This document shows positions 61,342 through 64,000 of a stretch of 64,000 bases of DNA, one piece after another. The stretch comes from Noviherbaspirillum massiliense JC206 (GTDB lineage: Bacteria > Pseudomonadota > Gammaproteobacteria > Burkholderiales > Burkholderiaceae_D). The stretch spans positions 610,774 through 674,773 of the forward strand of contig NZ_HE978635.1 in the NCBI RefSeq assembly GCF_000312045.1. The letters are read 5' to 3'. The position numbers and the translations under genes are program-made. A model generated the notes under the pieces. The model saw nothing but the letters and a program-made list of their open reading frames with translations. It was not told the DNA's origin and ran no database searches. Position 1 is the first letter of the stretch. Each line of letters starts with the position of its first letter.

Positions 61342-62784
61342 TCAAGCCCTCGGCGCATTTTCGTCTTCCGCTGCTCCGAGTGGCAGCGCAACCTGTTCCA
61401 GCGGCTTGCGCTCGGCATCCACTGCAAACCGTAAGGCGAGCATGCCGGCAATGATCACCAGGATGGCCGCGATGGCATAGCCGGCGGCGACCGCACCACG
61501 GCTGCCGCTTTCGATCAGCCGGCCGAACAGCGCCGGCGCGGCAAATCCGCCGGCGCCCGTTCCTACCGCATAAAATACGGAAATCGCGACGGCCCTCATC
61601 TCCAGCGGAAACACTTCGCTCACCGTCAGGTAAGCCGAGCTTGCCGCCGCCGATGCCAGGAAAAACACGGCAGACCAGCACAGCGCGAGGCTGCGCGCAT
61701 CCAGCCAGCCCTGCAGGAAAGCCCAGCCGGTGAGCGCGAGACCAATCCCCGACAATATGTAAGTCCATCCGATCATGCTGCGCCGTCCGACATGGTCGAA
61801 CAAGGGGCCGAGCACGAGCGGCCCCAGCACATTGCCGAGGGCAAAAGGAAAGATGTAGAGCGCAACCCGCCCTTCCGGCACCCCGTAAAAGCGCGTCAGC
61901 ACCAGCGCGTAGGTGAAGAAGATCGCGTTGTAGAAGAAGGCCTGCGACAGCATCAGCGCCAGCGCCACCATGCTGCGATGTCGGTAGCGCCGCAGCAGCA
62001 CGTGCACGACTTCAGCCATCGGCGGCGACCCTTTCCTGTGAAAGCCGATGTGGCCGGCGGCCGGTGCCAGCTTGCCGTGCCGGCTGGCGACTTCGGCTTC
62101 GATGCGCTCGATGATGCGCTGCGCCTCCTCGCCACGGCCGTGCGCGAGCAGCCAGCGCGGGCTCTCCGGCACGTCGCGCCGTACCAGCAGGATCGCCACT
62201 GCCAGTACGCCGCCCAGCACGAAGCCGGCACGCCAGCCCAAAGTCGGTCCGAGCACCCGCGTGTCGAGCAGCAGCAGCGACAGGGCTGCACCGAAGGCGG
62301 CGCCGATCCAGAAACTGCCATTGATCGCGAGATTGACCCGGCCGCGCACCCGCGCCGGAATCAGTTCGTCGATGGCGGAATTGATCGCGGCATATTCACC
62401 GCCTATGCCCAGCCCGGTGATGAAGCGACACACTGCAAAGAAGGCGAAGCCATCCGCAAAGCCGGTGGCGAGCGTGGCGCACATGTAGACGGCGAGCGTG
62501 ACCAGGAACAGCTTCTTGCGGCCCAGCCGGTCAGCCAGGCGGCCGAACACCAGTGCACCGATGACCGCGCCTGCCACATACAGCGACCCCGCCCATCCGA
62601 TCTGCCCGGCCGTCAGTCCGAGCGTGTCGGGACGTTCCAGTACGGCGCCAATCGAGCCCACCAGTGTCACTTCCAGGCCATCCAGCACCCAGGCGATGCC
62701 GAGCGCCAGCACCACGCGCCAATGCCAGCGCGACCAGGGCAGGCGGTCGAGGCGGGAAGGAATGTCGCTGCGCGTCAAAGCCAT
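61342..62784 (-). CDS. MFS transporter, sugar-porter/aromatic-acid-like
   Basis: The 480-residue protein starts at 62784 behind GGAGGACAAGGAC. It has 12 TM segments, WVLDGLEVTLVGSIG near TM1, GRLADRLGRKKLFL (motif A) and PARVRGRVNLAIN and PLFDHVGRRSMIG, typical of the SP-type organic acid permeases. Substrate is unknown. It lies upstream of the MarR gene and on the same strand. Confidence 0.87.
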   Translation of the reverse strand: MALTRSDIPSRLDRLPWSRWHWRVVLALGIAWVLDGLEVTLVGSIGAVLERPDTLGLTAGQIGWAGSLYVAGAVIGALVFGRLADRLGRKKLFLVTLAVYMCATLATGFADGFAFFAVCRFITGLGIGGEYAAINSAIDELIPARVRGRVNLAINGSFWIGAAFGAALSLLLLDTRVLGPTLGWRAGFVLGGVLAVAILLVRRDVPESPRWLLAHGRGEEAQRIIERIEAEVASRHGKLAPAAGHIGFHRKGSPPMAEVVHVLLRRYRHRSMVALALMLSQAFFYNAIFFTYALVLTRFYGVPEGRVALYIFPFALGNVLGPLVLGPLFDHVGRRSMIGWTYILSGIGLALTGWAFLQGWLDARSLALCWSAVFFLASAAASSAYLTVSEVFPLEMRAVAISVFYAVGTGAGGFAAPALFGRLIESGSRGAVAAGYAIAAILVIIAGMLALRFAVDAERKPLEQVALPLGAAEDENAPRA

Positions 62785-62931
62785 CTGTCCTTGTCCTCCG
62801 CCCCTGTCTGCTTTTGCCAAAGGATGAAAAAACTATTGTTACCCGCTTGTTGAAAGACGGTATCCATTTGCATCAAACCATGGCCATGCCGGGCACGTCA
62901 TCGTGGCGCACGCCCGGGAAGAAATGCGAAC

Positions 62932-63504
62932 TCAAGCGAGCAGCCCGGTGGCTGCGGTCGCCAGTGCCAGAAGTGCGGCACCTATCGAGCCGGCCAGCAG
63001 CCATCGCTTGCGTGTCAGGACGGTAATCGACGCCAGTGCGATTGCAATCTGGACCAGCGTCATGGCAAGCGCCATCTTGTGGTGCGGCCGCAGCATTGCA
63101 TCCGCTTCCGCATCGAGCTTGTCCGCTTGCGCCTTGAGATGTTCCGCCTCGCGCCGGACCTCTTCCTTCTCCGCCTCGTAGCGCTTGGCATCGTTCAGGA
63201 ATTCATCTCTTTTTTGTGGATCTTCCGTCTGGCGTGCGGCAGAGCGGGAAATGAACTCGCGTGTCGACTTGGCCTGATAGTAGGCCCACTGGTCGCTTGC
63301 CTGCGTGAGTTTTGCAATGCTGGAACTCTTCAGGATCTCGGCTTCGACACTGGTGCTGCCGCTCTGATAGCTGAACACGGCGCCGATCGTCGAAAGAATC
63401 GCGGTCAGCAAGGCAATCCGCTGCGCGAGACGATTTTCCCTGGACTCTTCTTCCAGCATCTGTTCATGCAGTCCCCGGACTTCGATTTCGGTTTCTTCCG
63501 CCAT
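62932..63504 (-). CDS. DUF4337 membrane protein
   Basis: The 190-residue protein starts at 63504 behind GGGAAAGG. It has TM segments at about 27-44, 140-160 and 167-187, enclosing a long charged coiled coil (ARQTEDPQKRDEFLNDAKRYEAEKEEVRREAEHLKAQADKL) with DQWAYYQAKSTR, the DUF4337 hallmark. Function is unknown. Confidence 0.9.
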   Translation of the reverse strand: MAEETEIEVRGLHEQMLEEESRENRLAQRIALLTAILSTIGAVFSYQSGSTSVEAEILKSSSIAKLTQASDQWAYYQAKSTREFISRSAARQTEDPQKRDEFLNDAKRYEAEKEEVRREAEHLKAQADKLDAEADAMLRPHHKMALAMTLVQIAIALASITVLTRKRWLLAGSIGAALLALATAATGLLA

Positions 63505-63615
63505 CGCCTTTCCCCTGCCGTTGCTCCTGCTTTCATCCAAGCGGGAATCTGGCATTTGACCCAATTCAAGGCTTTTCCGTTTCAGGCGCGGCCATGCCGG
63601 CTGATTCGCACCGGT

Positions 63616-64000
63616 TCATGCGCGCAACTTCCTGCAAAGCACATCAAAGCCTGCGCGGTACGCTGCCGCGAGTTCTCCCGCCTTTTCTTCAAGCCGCATC
63701 CGGTCCACCGCCATGGCTTGCCGGATTCCCCGGGCGGTTTCCCATACATCCACGGTCGTCGCCATGCCCTGCTCTTCCCATGCGGCGGCGAAGGCATCCT
63801 GCTTGGTCAGCCGGCCGCTCTGCACAGGATGCATGAGATTAATGCGCGGCATGCCAAAAGCCATGGCGACGATGCGGCCATGCAGGCTGCTGCCGCAATA
63901 GGCGCGGCTGCTGGCGATCAGGGCGCAGATTTCCCACAGATGGACGGACGTGAATATTCTGACGTGCGGGGACCGCATGCATGCCGCAAGCCGCCGGTAG
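63616..64000 (-). CDS. Polysaccharide pyruvyl transferase, C-terminal part (cut by window edge)
   Basis: The frame is open to the window end; codons upstream of the Met at 63978 read YRRLAAC. The segment CALIASSRAYCGSSLHGRIVAMAFGMPRINL is the conserved C-terminal GSRLHG-type motif of polysaccharide pyruvyl transferases, which put pyruvate ketals on cell-surface glycans. The N-terminal part is outside the window. Confidence 0.8.
   Translation of the reverse strand, partial: YRRLAACMRSPHVRIFTSVHLWEICALIASSRAYCGSSLHGRIVAMAFGMPRINLMHPVQSGRLTKQDAFAAAWEEQGMATTVDVWETARGIRQAMAVDRMRLEEKAGELAAAYRAGFDVLCRKLRA

Noticed and set aside
1-64000. tRNA, rRNA, CRISPR arrays, riboswitches
   Set aside because: I looked for cloverleaf sequences, CCA ends, rRNA cores, repeat-spacer arrays and known aptamer cores and saw none; a covariance-model search would be needed to exclude them.

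Overview
The window is GC-rich bacterial chromosome, most likely from a betaproteobacterium of the Burkholderiales and perhaps Oxalobacteraceae-like. This is inferred from gene content (imuA-imuB-dnaE2 mutasome, several CoA-thioester catabolic operons, IclR/TetR/GntR/MarR regulators, BKACE enzyme) and codon style, not from a marker gene. I found no rRNA, tRNA or CRISPR array.

Layout. 1-9.8 kb is a cell-envelope block: the tail of a REP-associated transposase, a run of small secreted proteins and lipoproteins (three of which look like divergent paralogs), a DUF2059-like protein, a zinc-ribbon membrane protein overlapping a zinc-ribbon CPBP protease, and a DUF2007 protein with Asp-rich repeats. 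9.8-21.8 kb is a catabolic island resembling the acyclic-terpene (atu) pathway: TetR regulator, BKACE enzyme, enoyl-CoA hydratase, two acyl-CoA dehydrogenases, SDR, both subunits of a biotin-dependent acyl-CoA carboxylase, SCP2 protein and acyl-CoA ligase. Three near-identical 19-bp sites in front of its three transcription units look like the TetR operator. 22.1-23.7 kb has an MscS channel and two small proteins.

24.1-29.5 kb is the SOS mutagenesis operon imuA-imuB-dnaE2 with a near-perfect LexA box. Upstream lie five tandem 11-bp DnaA-box-like units, and imuB carries an in-frame copy of a hairpin-containing dispersed repeat whose second copy is near 61.2 kb. 29.6-33.7 kb is a GntR-controlled locus with an enolase-superfamily dehydratase-like protein, a tautomerase and an MFS transporter. 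34.3-44.7 kb is mixed accessory DNA: DUF5076 protein, HIBADH-family dehydrogenase, an unlisted small ribbon-helix-helix-like gene, a DHA2 efflux pump, CBS protein, hydrolase, PlsC acyltransferase, PAP2 phosphatase, methyltransferase and a gene-poor stretch.

44.7-48.1 kb is a molybdopterin oxidoreductase whose conserved C-terminal tail has been shifted into another frame, translationally coupled to an HPP membrane protein. 48.6-57.7 kb is a second acyl-CoA catabolic locus: IclR, acyl-CoA dehydrogenase, MFS and flavin-reductase-like protein on one strand, and enoyl-CoA hydratase, 3-hydroxyacyl-CoA dehydrogenase, beta-ketoadipyl-CoA-type thiolase and class III CoA-transferase on the other. Two copies of a 17-bp IclR-like palindrome lie between them. 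This is a plausible dicarboxylate or aromatic-derived acyl-CoA pathway. 57.8-64 kb has a DUF3014 protein, a ClC channel with CBS domains, MarR, an MFS transporter, a DUF4337 protein and the C-terminal part of a polysaccharide pyruvyl transferase cut by the window edge.
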